Shown here: in pieces, positions 27,628 to 38,033 of the stretch
How positions within the stretch are numbered: the first letter of the stretch is position 1
Layout: the number at the start of each line of letters is the position of its first letter
DNA from: Sphingopyxis sp.
Lineage (GTDB): Bacteria; Pseudomonadota; Alphaproteobacteria; Sphingomonadales; Sphingomonadaceae
Assembly (NCBI RefSeq): GCF_025869345.1
Contig: NZ_JAOZVW010000146.1
Location: forward strand, 1-64,000
DNA: 64,000 bases
Direction: 5' to 3'
The notes under the pieces: generated by a model
What the model saw: only the letters and a program-made list of their open reading frames with translations
Told to the model about the DNA's origin: nothing
The model's database searches: none
Position numbers and translations under genes: made by a program

Positions 27628-28884
27628 TCAAAAACTGCTTTTGAGAGCGGCCATCAATCGATTGATGATGCCCGCGTTCTTCGGCCGATAGACATCCTGC
27701 GCCATCATCGGCAGATCGCGCAGGTCCACCGGGTCCGACGCGGCATAGAGAACCAGACCCGCGAGCGTCGCGAAAGCCGGTCCGCCATGGGCATCGGGCA
27801 GGCCGTGCAGCCCGCGCGGCCGCCCGACGCGCGCGGCGCGGCCGAGCGCACTCTGCGTGTAGTCGGCGAGGCCTTTCAGGTCGGCGCCGCCGCCGACGAG
27901 CACGACCTGACGCCCGACCGGCCCGACGAAATGCAGGTCCTTCAGCGTCCGGCCGATGTCGCCCATCATCGCGTCGAGGCGCTGGCGGATCACCGCGACG
28001 AGCTGCGCCCGCGTGATGCGCGGCGAATCGCTGCCCGCAGGCGCGCCAGGATCGAGCTCGATGATCTCGTTATTGTCGCGCGGGGAAGCCGAGGCCGAGC
28101 CGTAGAAGCTCTGGAGCCGCTGCGCCTGGCTGCGGCGGATGCCGAAGGCCGAAGCGATGTCGTCGGTGATGTCGCTCGCGCCGAAGGGCAGCGACGCCAT
28201 CTCGACGAGCATCCCGCCGGCATAGAGCGAGACGGTGGTGACCGCGGCGCCAAGCTCGACGAGCGCGACGCCGAGGTCGCGTTCCTCGTCCGACAGGCAG
28301 GCGAGCCCGGCGGCGATCGGCGAGGCGACGACGGCGTTGACGTCAAGATGCGCCTGCCGCACCGCCGCCTCCAGATTCCGCACCGGCGCGCCGTCGGCCA
28401 TGATGATATGGATGTCGACGCCGAGCCGGTCGGCGTGGAGCCCGATCGGGTTCTTGACCCCGGTGAGCCCGTCGAGCGTATAGAGCGCGGGCTGGGCATG
28501 GAGGATCATCCGTCCCTCGGGATCGATCCCGGCGCGGCCGGCGGCGAGCAGGTCGTCGATATCCTCCTGCTCGATGCGGTGGCCGCCGAGCTCGCTCTCG
28601 ATCGGCGCGACGTCGCTCAGCAGGCTGCCCGCCGAGAAGCTGACCCAGACATCGTCGATGTTGAGCCCCGCGATCCGTTCGGCCTGTTCGATCGCCTCGC
28701 GCACGATATGCTCGGTCTGCTCCATGTCGGCGACATAGCCGCGCTGGACGCCGCGGCTCTCGCGCTGGCCGGTGCCGAGGACGTGGAGCTGGCCGTCGGC
28801 GGTCTGCCCCGCGATCAGCGCGCAGACCTTCCACGAGCCGACGTCGAGCGCGGTGATGATCTTTTCGATGCGGGGCGGCGCCAT
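27628..28884 (-). CDS. ftsA: Cell division protein FtsA
   Basis: A 418-residue actin-like ATPase that tethers FtsZ to the membrane. It starts with the phosphate-1 strand ITALDVGSWKVCALI, has the subdomain 1C insertion, and ends in a basic amphipathic helix (INRLMAALKSSF). It lies 3 bases after ftsQ. Confidence 0.96.
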   Translation of the reverse strand: MAPPRIEKIITALDVGSWKVCALIAGQTADGQLHVLGTGQRESRGVQRGYVADMEQTEHIVREAIEQAERIAGLNIDDVWVSFSAGSLLSDVAPIESELGGHRIEQEDIDDLLAAGRAGIDPEGRMILHAQPALYTLDGLTGVKNPIGLHADRLGVDIHIIMADGAPVRNLEAAVRQAHLDVNAVVASPIAAGLACLSDEERDLGVALVELGAAVTTVSLYAGGMLVEMASLPFGASDITDDIASAFGIRRSQAQRLQSFYGSASASPRDNNEIIELDPGAPAGSDSPRITRAQLVAVIRQRLDAMMGDIGRTLKDLHFVGPVGRQVVLVGGGADLKGLADYTQSALGRAARVGRPRGLHGLPDAHGGPAFATLAGLVLYAASDPVDLRDLPMMAQDVYRPKNAGIINRLMAALKSSF

Positions 28885-28887
28885 GGC

Positions 28888-29829
28888 TTATCCCTTCTCC
28901 GCCGAAGCGGCGGCGGCAACGGCATCGGCCGCATCATGTGCATCGTCGAGCTTCGCGGGCGCCACCTGCCCTTCGTGCGGCAGGCGCAGCACGAAACGCG
29001 TGGGATCGCGCATATCGAAGCGCAGGATACCGCGGCCGAGCAGCCGGTTGGCGCCGTCCATATGCGCGAATTTGGCGAGCGCCGCCTTCGCCTCGACCTC
29101 GCCCTCGGGAAGCGACAGCGTCTCGCCGCTGCGGAAGCGCAAATCCCAGCGGCGGTTGCCGACCCAGGTCGCGCCCGCGAGCAATTCCTTCAGGGAGCTT
29201 GCCTCGGCCAGCAGCCGATCGAGATCCTGCGCACGGCGGTTCGCGTGCGGGCCGATGACGAGCGGCAGGTCGGGCATCGTCGCGACGCTGACGGGTTCGA
29301 GCACGACGCCCTTCGCGTCGATCAGCGACAGGCGATTATTATGCTGCCAGATCGCCGCCGGGGTGCGCTCGACGATGTCGACGACCAGCGTGTCGGGCAG
29401 GCGGCGCGAGACGCGCGCATCCTTGATCCAGCCATATTGCATCAGGTCGTGGCGGACATTTTCAAGGTCGACCGCCGCCATCGAGCGGTCTTTCTGCGCG
29501 AGCGCGATGTCATAGACCTTGAGCCGATCGATGCGGTCGGCGCCGACGACCTCGACCTTTTTGACCTGAAAGCCCGCGCGGCCGACCGCCTGCGCATATT
29601 CCTCGTGGATCTTCGCGGTCACGCCGGTCGCGTGGGCGGCGAGCGCGACCGCGGCGGCCAGGCCGATGCCGATCGTCCAGTTGGCGGCGCGCTGCAGCGT
29701 CGCGGGGCTGACGGGCAGCGCGTTGATCACCGCGTTCAACCGCGACTTCTGGATTTTCCGCCGCTTCTTCGGCGCGCGCGCGGGGCGGCGCGGGGGCGCC
29801 TTGCCGCGCTTGATCCGCGTGCTGCTCAT
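28888..29829 (-). CDS. ftsQ: Cell division protein FtsQ
   Basis: A 313-residue bitopic divisome protein. A basic cytoplasmic N-terminal tail (about 1-47) rich in Arg, Lys and Pro is followed by one membrane helix (about 50-70), then a POTRA domain (starting near VKKVEVVGADRID) and the periplasmic FtsQ domain. It bridges early and late division proteins (FtsL, FtsB). The start overlaps the ddl stop. Confidence 0.95.
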   Translation of the reverse strand: MSSTRIKRGKAPPRRPARAPKKRRKIQKSRLNAVINALPVSPATLQRAANWTIGIGLAAAVALAAHATGVTAKIHEEYAQAVGRAGFQVKKVEVVGADRIDRLKVYDIALAQKDRSMAAVDLENVRHDLMQYGWIKDARVSRRLPDTLVVDIVERTPAAIWQHNNRLSLIDAKGVVLEPVSVATMPDLPLVIGPHANRRAQDLDRLLAEASSLKELLAGATWVGNRRWDLRFRSGETLSLPEGEVEAKAALAKFAHMDGANRLLGRGILRFDMRDPTRFVLRLPHEGQVAPAKLDDAHDAADAVAAAASAEKG

Positions 29830-30749
29830 AGGGCTTCCTCCACGATGCGCTCGACGAGTTCGGCATAGTCGATACCGATCGCGCGCGCCTGTTCGGGCAC
29901 GAGGCTGAGCGGCGTCATGCCGGGCTGGGTGTTGACCTCCAGCAGATAGATGCCGGCAAGGCCGTGCTCGTCGTCCCAGCGAAAGTCGGAACGCGACGCG
30001 CCCTTGCAGCCGAGCAGCCGGTGCGCCTGGACCGCGAGGTCCTTCATCCGCTGCGCGATGTCGGCGGGAACTTCGGCGGGGCAGACATGCTGGGTCAGTC
30101 CCTCGGTATATTTGGCGTCATAGTCGTAGAAGCCCGACTTGACGCGCAGTTCGGTGACGCCGAGCGCCTGGTCGCCGAGCACCGCGACGGTCAGCTCGCG
30201 CCCCTTGATGAAAGGTTCGGCGAGCAAGCGGTCGAACTCCTGCCAGGGCCCCACCGCATCGCGCGCGATCGGGTTGCCGTAATTGCTGTCGTCCTTGACG
30301 ATCGCGACCCCGACCGACGAGCCTTCGTTGACGGGTTTCAGCACATAGGGGCGCGGCAGCGGATCGACTGAAAACAGGCTTTCGCTGTCGACCATCGTCC
30401 CCGTCGGCATCGGCACACCATGCGGCACCAGCGCCTGCTTCGTCAATTCCTTGTCGATCGCGATCACCGAGGTGACGAGCCCGCTGTGGGTGTATTTGAG
30501 GCCCATCAGGTCAAGCATTCCCTGCACCGTCCCGTCCTCGCCCGGAACGCCGTGGAGCGCGTTGAACACGATGTCGGGCTTCGCCTCGGCGAGCCGCAGC
30601 GCGACATCGCGGTCCATGTCGATGCGCGTGACCTTGTGACCGCGGCTCTCGAGCGCATCGGCGATGTCCTTGCCGCTCATCAGCGACACCTCGCGCTCGG
30701 CCGACCAGCCGCCCATCAGGACGGCGACATGCCACGGACCCCGGCTCAT
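29826..30749 (-). CDS. ddl: D-alanine--D-alanine ligase
   Basis: A 307-residue ATP-grasp enzyme that makes D-Ala-D-Ala for the MurF step. It has the N-terminal VLMGGWSAEREVSL, the ATP-grasp segment KPVNEGSSVGV, and the C-terminal EVNTQPGMTPLSL. It overlaps murB and ftsQ by four bases each. Confidence 0.97.
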   Translation of the reverse strand: MSRGPWHVAVLMGGWSAEREVSLMSGKDIADALESRGHKVTRIDMDRDVALRLAEAKPDIVFNALHGVPGEDGTVQGMLDLMGLKYTHSGLVTSVIAIDKELTKQALVPHGVPMPTGTMVDSESLFSVDPLPRPYVLKPVNEGSSVGVAIVKDDSNYGNPIARDAVGPWQEFDRLLAEPFIKGRELTVAVLGDQALGVTELRVKSGFYDYDAKYTEGLTQHVCPAEVPADIAQRMKDLAVQAHRLLGCKGASRSDFRWDDEHGLAGIYLLEVNTQPGMTPLSLVPEQARAIGIDYAELVERIVEEAL

Positions 30750-31642
30750 ACGGGCTTACCCACGCGTTGAATCTCCCATTGCAATGCGATGCCGCTCTTC
30801 GCCTTCACCCGGCGACGGACTTCCTCGCCGAGCGCCTCGATGTCGGCGCTCGTCGCATCGCCGGTGTTGATCAAAAAATTGGTGTGCTTCTCGCTGACCT
30901 GCGCGCCGCCGACCGCGAAGCCGCGGCACCCAGCCTCGTCGACGAGTTGCCACGCCTTGTATCCCTCCGGGTTCTTGAAGGTCGAACCGCCGGTCTTGGA
31001 TCGCAAAGGCTGCGAGGCTTCGCGGCTCGCCGCGATGCGGTCCATTTCGGCCTGAATGGCTTCGCTCGCGCCGGGACGACCGCGGAAGGTCGCGCCGATC
31101 ACCACCGCGCCCTCGGGCAATTCGCTGTGGCGATAGGTGTAGCCGAGGTCCGCGAGCGGCAGCGTCCGGCGCTCGCCCGAGCGCAAGACGACTTCAGCTT
31201 CGACCAATATGTCCTTGACCTCGCTGCCATAGGCGCCGCCGTTCATTCGCACGAAACCGCCGACGGTGCCGGGGATCGAGCGCAGAAATTCCAGCCCCGC
31301 GATGCCTGCGTCGCGCGCGGTCGAGGAAACCAGAATACCCGACGCGCCTCCGCCGCAGCGCAGCGTCGTCGTATCGATCGCTTCGACCTTGGCGAACGCC
31401 TTGCCGAGCCGGACGACGACGCCCGGAAAACCGCCGTCGCGGACGATCAGGTTCGAGCCGAGACCGAGCGCCATCACCGGAATCGCCGGATCGAGGTCGC
31501 GGAGAAAATCCGCGAGATCGTCAGCGTCCTTCGGCTCGAACAGCCAGTCGGCGGGGCCGCCCGACTTGAACCAGACGAGCGGCGCCAGCGGGGCCTTGGG
31601 GGTGAGCTTGCCGCGAACGCTGGGGACGGTTGCGGTGGTCAT
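30746..31642 (-). CDS. murB: UDP-N-acetylenolpyruvoylglucosamine reductase
   Basis: A 298-residue FAD enzyme that reduces UDP-GlcNAc-enolpyruvate to UDP-MurNAc. FAD-binding motifs are GLGSNLIVRDGG and the MNGGAYGSE region, and the catalytic stretch RSKTGGSTFKNPEG is intact. The ATG at 31642 is used; a longer start runs into the palindromic repeat upstream. It is separated from murC by that repeat, the only long gap inside the mur genes. Confidence 0.97.
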   Translation of the reverse strand: MTTATVPSVRGKLTPKAPLAPLVWFKSGGPADWLFEPKDADDLADFLRDLDPAIPVMALGLGSNLIVRDGGFPGVVVRLGKAFAKVEAIDTTTLRCGGGASGILVSSTARDAGIAGLEFLRSIPGTVGGFVRMNGGAYGSEVKDILVEAEVVLRSGERRTLPLADLGYTYRHSELPEGAVVIGATFRGRPGASEAIQAEMDRIAASREASQPLRSKTGGSTFKNPEGYKAWQLVDEAGCRGFAVGGAQVSEKHTNFLINTGDATSADIEALGEEVRRRVKAKSGIALQWEIQRVGKPV

Positions 31643-31646
31643 GCGC

Positions 31647-31781
31647 CGATCCTCCCCCAACGGGGGAGGGGGACCACCCGAAGGGTGGTGGAGGGGCACG
31701 GGAGGTCACACGCAGCGTTCGCCTGCCCGCGCCCCTCCACCATGCTTCGCATGGTCCCCCTCCCCGTTCCGGGGAGGATCG
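31647..31781. repeat. Palindromic repeat between murC and murB
   Basis: The outer arms CGATCCTCCCC (31647-31657) and GGGGAGGATCG (31771-31781) enclose further pairing segments around GGGGGACCAC/GTGGTCCCCC and GGTGGAGGGGC/GCCCCTCCACC. The element lies in the middle of the dcw operon and is transcribed as a large hairpin, not a terminator (no T-run). Confidence 0.88.
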
Positions 31782-31793
31782 GGTGCATGCCGC

Positions 31794-33227
31794 TCACGTC
31801 GCCAACTCCACCGCCGCTGCCAGCCCCGCCGCGATCTTGGTGATGTCGCCGGCGCCGAGGCAGATGACCTTGTCGCCAGCACCAAGTTGACCCGCCTTCA
31901 CGGCCTCGCCGATCGTCGCGGCCAGTGCATCGGCATCCGCGACGGTCGATGCATGACGATGCCCGCGGTCCTTCAATCCCGCGACCAGCGCGTCCGACGA
32001 CACGCCGTCGATCGGGCTTTCGCCCGCCGCATAGACGGGCAGCGCGAGCACCATGTCGGCGTCGTTGAACGCCTGCTGGAAGTCGTCCATATGATCGCGA
32101 AGACGTGTAAATCGATGCGGCTGGACCGCCGCGACGACGCGCCCTGCCCCGGCACCCTCGCGCGCCGCCGACAGCACCGCGCGGATTTCGACGGGGTGAT
32201 GGGCATAATCGTCGATCACCGTCACGACGCCACCCTCGGCGGCAATCTCGCCGACCTTGGTGAAGCGGCGCTTGACCCCGGCGAAGCCCTTGAAGCCCGA
32301 CGCAATCCTGTCGTCGCTGACCCCCATATGCAGCGCCACCGCAATCGCCGCGAGCGCATTCTGGACATTGTGGCGCCCCGACATCGGCAAATGGATGCCC
32401 TCGATCGTCCGGCTGTTCCCGTCGCGGTCGCGCACGACGACGTCGAAGCGGTTGCCGTCGGGCCCCGGCGTCACATTGGTGCCGCGCACGTCGGCCTGCG
32501 CCGAAAAACCATAGGTGACGATGCGGCGGTCGCGGATGCGCGGGATGATCGCCTGCACCTCGGGATGATCGAGACAGAGCATCGCGGCGCCATAGAAGGG
32601 CACATTCTCGATGAATTCGACGAAGGCGCCCTTGATCGCGTCGAAGCTGCCATAATGGTCGAGATGTTCGGGATCGATGTTGGTGACGACCGCGATCGTG
32701 CCGTCGAGGCGCAGGAAGCTGCCGTCGCTCTCGTCGGCCTCGACCACCATCCAGTCCGACGCGCCGAGCCGCGCGTTCGAGCCGTAATTGTTGATGATGC
32801 CGCCGTTGATCACCGTCGGATCGACGCCGCCCGCATCGAGCAAGGCGGCAACGAGGCTGGTCGTCGTCGTCTTGCCGTGCGTCCCGGCGACCGCGACGGT
32901 CGATTTGAGGCGCATCAGTTCGGCCAGCATCTCGGCGCGGCGGACGATGGGGATGCGGTGCGCGAGCGCGGCCTCGACCTCCGGATTGCCGCGTTTGACC
33001 GCGGTCGAGGTGACGACGACCGCCACGCCCTCGACGTTCGCTGCTTCGTGCCCGATCGCGACCTTGATCCCGCGTTTCCGGAGGCCTTCGACGACATAGG
33101 AGTCGGCGATGTCGCTGCCCTGCACCTGATAGCCGAGATTGTGCATCACCTCGGCGATCCCCGACATGCCGATGCCGCCGATGCCGATGAAGTGGATGAT
33201 GCCGATATCGGTCGCGACGCCGCGCAT
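31794..33227 (-). CDS. murC: UDP-N-acetylmuramate--L-alanine ligase
   Basis: A 477-residue Mur ligase that adds L-Ala to UDP-MurNAc. The N-terminal motif [15 protein letters not shown] and the ATP-binding GTHGKTTTT loop are typical, and the central [15 protein letters not shown] and C-terminal [10 protein letters not shown] are present. Its start and the murG stop overlap by one base. Confidence 0.97.
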   Translation of the reverse strand: MRGVATDIGIIHFIGIGGIGMSGIAEVMHNLGYQVQGSDIADSYVVEGLRKRGIKVAIGHEAANVEGVAVVVTSTAVKRGNPEVEAALAHRIPIVRRAEMLAELMRLKSTVAVAGTHGKTTTTSLVAALLDAGGVDPTVINGGIINNYGSNARLGASDWMVVEADESDGSFLRLDGTIAVVTNIDPEHLDHYGSFDAIKGAFVEFIENVPFYGAAMLCLDHPEVQAIIPRIRDRRIVTYGFSAQADVRGTNVTPGPDGNRFDVVVRDRDGNSRTIEGIHLPMSGRHNVQNALAAIAVALHMGVSDDRIASGFKGFAGVKRRFTKVGEIAAEGGVVTVIDDYAHHPVEIRAVLSAAREGAGAGRVVAAVQPHRFTRLRDHMDDFQQAFNDADMVLALPVYAAGESPIDGVSSDALVAGLKDRGHRHASTVADADALAATIGEAVKAGQLGAGDKVICLGAGDITKIAAGLAAAVELAT

Positions 33228-34408
33228 CAGGCGTCTCCCGCGCGGGTGGCGGCGATGCCGCCGGCGACGGCGGCGCGCGCCGGGGCGCCGACGCGGATCA
33301 CGTCCATCATCGGCGGCGCGGCGAAGGATTCGACCAGGTCGGCAAGATCGCGCGTAGCATCGGGAAGCCCACAGCTCGCGGCGCGCTCGGCCGCCTCTTC
33401 GAGCGCACCGGGTTCGAGCGCCATGCGCTGGATATGCTTCGCGACCTCGGCGGCGGTGAAATCGGGCTGCTGGAAGGAAATTGCCCCGCCCGCCTGAACC
33501 ATATCGACGACATTATAGGTCTGATGATCGTCCATCGCGTGCGGATAGGGAACGAAGATCGCGGGCCGCCCGGCGCAGGCGAGTTCGGCGACGGTCGAGG
33601 CGCCCGCGCGCGCGATCACCAGATGCGCCCAGCGCAGCCGCTCGGGAAAATCGGCGATATAGGGCGCGCATTCGGCGGCGACGCCGAGTTCGGCATATTT
33701 GGCGCGCACCGCCGCGATGTCGTCCTCGCGCGCCTGCTGCACGACCTGCAGGCGGTCGAGCAACGCGCGCGGCAGCATCGCGATGGCGGCGGGCACGACG
33801 TCGCTGAGCACCGTCGCGCCGAGACTGCCGCCGACCACGAGCAGGCGGAAGATGCCATCCTCGGGCAGCGGCGGGAAACCGTCCTCGCGGATCGCGATAA
33901 TCTCGTCGCGCACCGGATTGCCGGTGATGTGGAGCTTCATCTCATGCCCGGCGGGGAAGCGCTGGATATTGTGGTAGGCGACCGCGACCGCATCGACGCG
34001 CGGCGCCATCATCCGGTTGACGCGGCCGAGCACCGCATTCTGTTCGTGGATCACGCGCGGCCGCTTCGTCGATCCCGCCGCGAGCAGGCTCGGAAGCGAG
34101 GGATAGCCGCCGAAGCCGACGACGACCGCGGGGTCGAAGGTGCGGATCAGGTCGATCGCTTGCCTGCGCCCCTTGCGGATCGCAAGCGCGGCCTTCACCC
34201 AGCCGATGGGGCCGCCATGGACGCGGCCGGCGGGCAGCACATGCGTTTCGAGTTCGGCAGGCGCGCCCGGAATCTTGAGGCCGCGGTCGTCGCTGACCAG
34301 CGCCACGCGGTGCCCGCGCGCAATCAATTCGCCCGCCAGGGCATAGGCGGGCAGCATGTGGCCGCCGGTCCCCCCGGCGGCGAGCAGAAAGTGGCGCGTT
34401 GCTGTCAT
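33227..34408 (-). CDS. murG: Lipid II synthase MurG (GlcNAc transferase)
   Basis: A 393-residue GT28 enzyme that adds GlcNAc to lipid I on the inner membrane surface. It has the N-terminal glycine-rich loop [14 protein letters not shown] and the C-terminal donor-binding stretch [19 protein letters not shown]. It is slightly longer than E. coli MurG (355) owing to a C-terminal extension. Confidence 0.97.
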   Translation of the reverse strand: MTATRHFLLAAGGTGGHMLPAYALAGELIARGHRVALVSDDRGLKIPGAPAELETHVLPAGRVHGGPIGWVKAALAIRKGRRQAIDLIRTFDPAVVVGFGGYPSLPSLLAAGSTKRPRVIHEQNAVLGRVNRMMAPRVDAVAVAYHNIQRFPAGHEMKLHITGNPVRDEIIAIREDGFPPLPEDGIFRLLVVGGSLGATVLSDVVPAAIAMLPRALLDRLQVVQQAREDDIAAVRAKYAELGVAAECAPYIADFPERLRWAHLVIARAGASTVAELACAGRPAIFVPYPHAMDDHQTYNVVDMVQAGGAISFQQPDFTAAEVAKHIQRMALEPGALEEAAERAASCGLPDATRDLADLVESFAAPPMMDVIRVGAPARAAVAGGIAATRAGDA

Positions 34409-34418
34409 GTTCGGGCGC

Positions 34419-35636
34419 TCATCGCTTGTTCCAGTTGCGGGTCATCGACACCCGCGCGGCATAGGGGTTTCGCCGGGTCAGCGACAAGAGCAAACCCATG
34501 CCGATCGACAGCGCGATGAAGGACGAGCCGCCATAGCTGATGAAGGGCAAGGTCATGCCCTTCGACGGGAAAAGCTGGGTGTTCACCGCCATGTTGATCG
34601 TCGCCTGCCCGCCGAACTGCGCGATCAGCCCGGCAACCGCGAGAATCTGGAAACTATCCTCCTCGTCGAGCAGGCGGACGAGAACGCGGACGATGATCGC
34701 GAGGAACAGGATCGCGATGGCGATGCAGGCGATGATCCCGAACTCCTCGCCGATGACCGAGAAGATATAGTCGGTGTGCGCTTCGGGCAGCTTGAACTTG
34801 GCGAGCCCCGCGCCGGGGCCGGTCCCGATCAGCCCGCCCGCGGTGATCGTCGCGTGCGCGCGATCCTCCTGAAAGCTGTCGCCCTCGCCGAACAGCCAGC
34901 TGTTGATGCGCTGGTTGGCGACCGAATAGGTGAAGTAAGCGACGACGAGTCCCGCGAAACCACCCGCCGCGAGAATGCCGATGATCCGCATCGAAAGCCC
35001 CGCGACCATCACCAGCACCAGCCAGGTGCCGAGGAAGATGATCGTCTGCCCGAGGTCGGGCTGGCCCATCAGCAATATGCCGATGATGCCGGTCAGCACG
35101 AAAGATAAAGGCACGACGGGCAGGCTCTGGTCATGCAGCCGCAGCGACAGGATCCACGCCAGCGACACCGCGAAGAAGGGTTTCAGGAATTCCGACGGCT
35201 GGAGGCGGAAGACGCCGCTGCCGATCCAGCGCTGCGCGCCGTTCACCGACGTGCCGATCAGCGGCACGAGGAACAGCAGGAAGAGGAAGGTGATGGTGCC
35301 GTAAATGGCGAAGCGCCGCGCCTGCGCCTTGGGCAGCATCGACACGCCGAGCATGACGGGCACGCCGACGATCACCCACATGAGCTGGCGATAGAAATAA
35401 TAGAGCGGGTCGAGGCTGGCGGTCGTCGTCGACAGCTTTTGCGCCGCGACCGGCGACGCCGCCGCGACCGCGACCAGTCCGACCGCGATCAGCATCGAGA
35501 CGAGCAGCAGCAGCACCCGGTCGATTTCCCAGAACCAGAGGCCGAGCGGCGTGCGGTCGGCGCGGCTGAGGCGCGGGCCGCGCCGCTTCGCCGTCCGCGT
35601 CGTCGCGGCGATGACCGGGCGTTCGGTCGCATTCAT
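34419..35636 (-). CDS. ftsW: SEDS glycosyltransferase FtsW
   Basis: A roughly 405-residue polytopic SEDS protein that polymerises septal peptidoglycan with FtsI. About ten membrane helices are visible; the conserved loop GVFRLQPSEFLKPFFAVSLA and the C-terminal PFISYGGSS motif are intact. The start is uncertain: 35636 (MNATERP) has GGGGG at good spacing, while 35654 and 35666 are also in frame and closer to or overlapping the murD stop. Confidence 0.93.
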   Translation of the reverse strand: MNATERPVIAATTRTAKRRGPRLSRADRTPLGLWFWEIDRVLLLLVSMLIAVGLVAVAAASPVAAQKLSTTTASLDPLYYFYRQLMWVIVGVPVMLGVSMLPKAQARRFAIYGTITFLFLLFLVPLIGTSVNGAQRWIGSGVFRLQPSEFLKPFFAVSLAWILSLRLHDQSLPVVPLSFVLTGIIGILLMGQPDLGQTIIFLGTWLVLVMVAGLSMRIIGILAAGGFAGLVVAYFTYSVANQRINSWLFGEGDSFQEDRAHATITAGGLIGTGPGAGLAKFKLPEAHTDYIFSVIGEEFGIIACIAIAILFLAIIVRVLVRLLDEEDSFQILAVAGLIAQFGGQATINMAVNTQLFPSKGMTLPFISYGGSSFIALSIGMGLLLSLTRRNPYAARVSMTRNWNKR

Positions 35637-35658
35637 GTCGGTCCCCCCGCTCATATCC

Positions 35659-36966
35659 TCATCCATCTCCCAACGCTCGAACGAGGTCGCGGAACGCGTC
35701 GCCGCGCTGCTCATAGTCCCGGAACTGATCGAACGACGCGCAGGCGGGCGAGAGCAGGACGATGTCGCCCGGCCCGGCCGCCGCCGCCGCGTGCGCGACC
35801 GCGGTCGCAAGGTCGCCCGCCCGGTCGACCGGGATCGCCTCGCCGATCTCGGCCGCGAAAGCCTCCATCGCCTCGCCGATCAGATAGGCGCGCTTGACGT
35901 GGCCGAACCAGGGGCGGCAGGCGGAAAGGCCGTCGCCCTTGGCCTGCCCCCCGGCGATCCAGTGCAGACGCTGGTCCGGCGCCGGCGGAAAGGCCGCCAG
36001 CGCCGGTGCAGCGGAAGCCGCGTTGGTCGCCTTGCTGTCGTTGTACCAGCGGGCGCCAGCGGCTTCGCCGACCCATTCCATGCGATGCGGGAGCGCCCGA
36101 TAGGTGGCGAGCCCGCGCTCGATCTCTTCGTCGTTCAGCCCCAGCGTCCGGCAGACGGCGATCGCACACACCGCGTTCTGCGCGTTGTGCGGGCCTTGCA
36201 GCGCGGGCCAGCGCGCCTGGTCAGCGGGATCGATGTCCTTTGCCGAGACGCGGTGGAGACGGTGATTGATGCGCCCGGCGATCATCCGCGACGGATCGTC
36301 GTCGACCGCGACGATCGCGACCTGACCCTGGTGCTGGAGCGAAAACAGCCGCGCCTTCGACGCGGCATAGCCCGCGAAGCCGTCGTAGCGGTCGAGATGA
36401 TCGGGGGTCAGATTGGTCAGCACCGCAACGTCGCAGGCGAGGCTGTGGGCGAGGTCGATCTGATAGCTCGACAATTCCAGCACATAGACGCCGCCTTCCG
36501 GCAAGGGGTCGCGCGACAGGATCGGCAGGCCGATATTGCCGCCCATCAGCGTCGGCACCCCCGCGCTTTCGAGCATATGGGTGACGAGCGCGGTGACGGT
36601 CGATTTGCCGTTGGTGCCGGTGATGCCGACGACCTTGTGCGGCGGCAGATCGGGACGCGCCTCGGCGAAAAGCTCGACGTCGCCGATCACCGGCACCTGC
36701 GTCTCGCGCGCGTGGGCGGCGATCGGGTGGCGGTTGAGCGGCACCCCCGGCGACACGACGACACCCGCGAAACCCACGAGATCGATTTCGAGCGGGTCGC
36801 CGATGTCGGCGTTCAGCGCCATCGCCTCGTCGCGCGCTTCCTCGCGGTCATCCCACGCGGTGACGCCCGCGCCGCTGGCGACCAGCGCCTCGACCGTCGC
36901 CAGCCCCGAGCGCGCCAGCCCCAGCACCGCATAGCGGCGGCCGGCAAAGGCGCGCGCGGTGATCAC
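35659..36966 (-). CDS. murD: UDP-N-acetylmuramoyl-L-alanine--D-glutamate ligase
   Basis: A 435-residue Mur ligase that adds D-Glu. It has [15 protein letters not shown] at the N terminus, the P-loop [12 protein letters not shown], and the C-terminal [19 protein letters not shown] motif. The GTG start overlaps the mraY stop (GTGA). Confidence 0.97.
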   Translation of the reverse strand: MITARAFAGRRYAVLGLARSGLATVEALVASGAGVTAWDDREEARDEAMALNADIGDPLEIDLVGFAGVVVSPGVPLNRHPIAAHARETQVPVIGDVELFAEARPDLPPHKVVGITGTNGKSTVTALVTHMLESAGVPTLMGGNIGLPILSRDPLPEGGVYVLELSSYQIDLAHSLACDVAVLTNLTPDHLDRYDGFAGYAASKARLFSLQHQGQVAIVAVDDDPSRMIAGRINHRLHRVSAKDIDPADQARWPALQGPHNAQNAVCAIAVCRTLGLNDEEIERGLATYRALPHRMEWVGEAAGARWYNDSKATNAASAAPALAAFPPAPDQRLHWIAGGQAKGDGLSACRPWFGHVKRAYLIGEAMEAFAAEIGEAIPVDRAGDLATAVAHAAAAAGPGDIVLLSPACASFDQFRDYEQRGDAFRDLVRALGDG

Positions 36967-38033
36967 CGCAGCTTGAGCGTCGCGAGCCCCGCGAGCGCGA
37001 GGATGATCGAGACGATCCAGAAGCGGATGACGACGGTCGATTCGGGCCAGCCGAGCTGCTCGAAATGATGGTGGATCGGCGCCATGCGGAAGACGCGCTT
37101 GCCCGTTCTTTTATACCAGAAGACCTGGATGATCACCGACAGTGCCTCGACCACGAACAGGCCGCCGACGAGGACGAGCACCAGCTCGTGCTGCGCGGTC
37201 ACCGCGACCGTCGCGAGCGCGCCGCCGAGCGCGAGGCTGCCGGTATCGCCCATGAAGACGGCGGCGGGCGGCGCGTTGAACCACAGAAAGGCAAGGCACG
37301 CGCCGATGATCGCGGCCGCGAAGATCGCCAGCTCGCCCGCCCCCGGCACGTGCGGAATGCCGAGGTAGCCGGCGAATTTCACGTTACCCGACAGATAGAC
37401 GATGACGAGGAAGGTCAGGCTGGCGATCATCACCGGAAAGGTCGCGAGCCCGTCGAGCCCGTCGGTCAGGTTCACCGCATTGCCGAAGCCGACGATCAGC
37501 ACCATCGCAAAGACATAATAAAAGGGCCCGAGCGGGATATAGACGTCGTTGAAAAAGGGCAGATACAGGTCGGTGCCGGTGCGCGAGACGATCAGCAGCA
37601 CCGCGACCGCGGCGACCGCGAACTCGATCAACAGCCGCACCCGCCCCGGAATCCCGCGGTGGCTGGCCTTGGTCACCTTGTCGAGATCGTCGAGGAAGCC
37701 CACCGCCGCGAAGCCGCCGGTGACGAACAGGCACGCCCAGACGAAGCGGTTCGACAGGTCCATCCACAGCAGGGCGGAGATCATCAGCGAAATCAGGATC
37801 ATCAGCCCGCCCATCGTCGGCGTGCCCTTTTTCGCGAGGTGGCTTTGCGGGCCGTCGTCGCGGATCGGCTGCCCCTTTCCCTGCCGCATCCGCAGCATCA
37901 GGATGAAGCGCGGCCCGATCCACAGGCCGATGATCAGCGCGGTCGCGACCGCGGCGCCCGAGCGAAAGCTCAGATAGCGGATGAGGTTCAAAGCCCCCGG
38001 AAAGCCCAGCCATTCCGCCAGCCAATATAACAT
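36963..38033 (-). CDS. mraY: Phospho-N-acetylmuramoyl-pentapeptide transferase
   Basis: A 356-residue polytopic enzyme that makes lipid I from UDP-MurNAc-pentapeptide and undecaprenyl phosphate. About ten helices are visible. Catalytic loops include [19 protein letters not shown] and [12 protein letters not shown], and the [11 protein letters not shown] loop is present. The ATG at 38033 overlaps the murF stop as TGATG; the codon before it is TTG. Confidence 0.97.
   Translation of the reverse strand: MLYWLAEWLGFPGALNLIRYLSFRSGAAVATALIIGLWIGPRFILMLRMRQGKGQPIRDDGPQSHLAKKGTPTMGGLMILISLMISALLWMDLSNRFVWACLFVTGGFAAVGFLDDLDKVTKASHRGIPGRVRLLIEFAVAAVAVLLIVSRTGTDLYLPFFNDVYIPLGPFYYVFAMVLIVGFGNAVNLTDGLDGLATFPVMIASLTFLVIVYLSGNVKFAGYLGIPHVPGAGELAIFAAAIIGACLAFLWFNAPPAAVFMGDTGSLALGGALATVAVTAQHELVLVLVGGLFVVEALSVIIQVFWYKRTGKRVFRMAPIHHHFEQLGWPESTVVIRFWIVSIILALAGLATLKLR

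Noticed and set aside
27016-29868. A 950-residue plus-strand ORF opposite ftsZ, ftsA and ftsQ
   Set aside because: It is an antisense shadow in high-GC DNA: rich in Arg and Asp with no domain, and it spans three confirmed genes.
31266-33497. A 743-residue plus-strand ORF opposite murB and murC
   Set aside because: It covers the opposite strand of two clear mur genes and the palindromic repeat.
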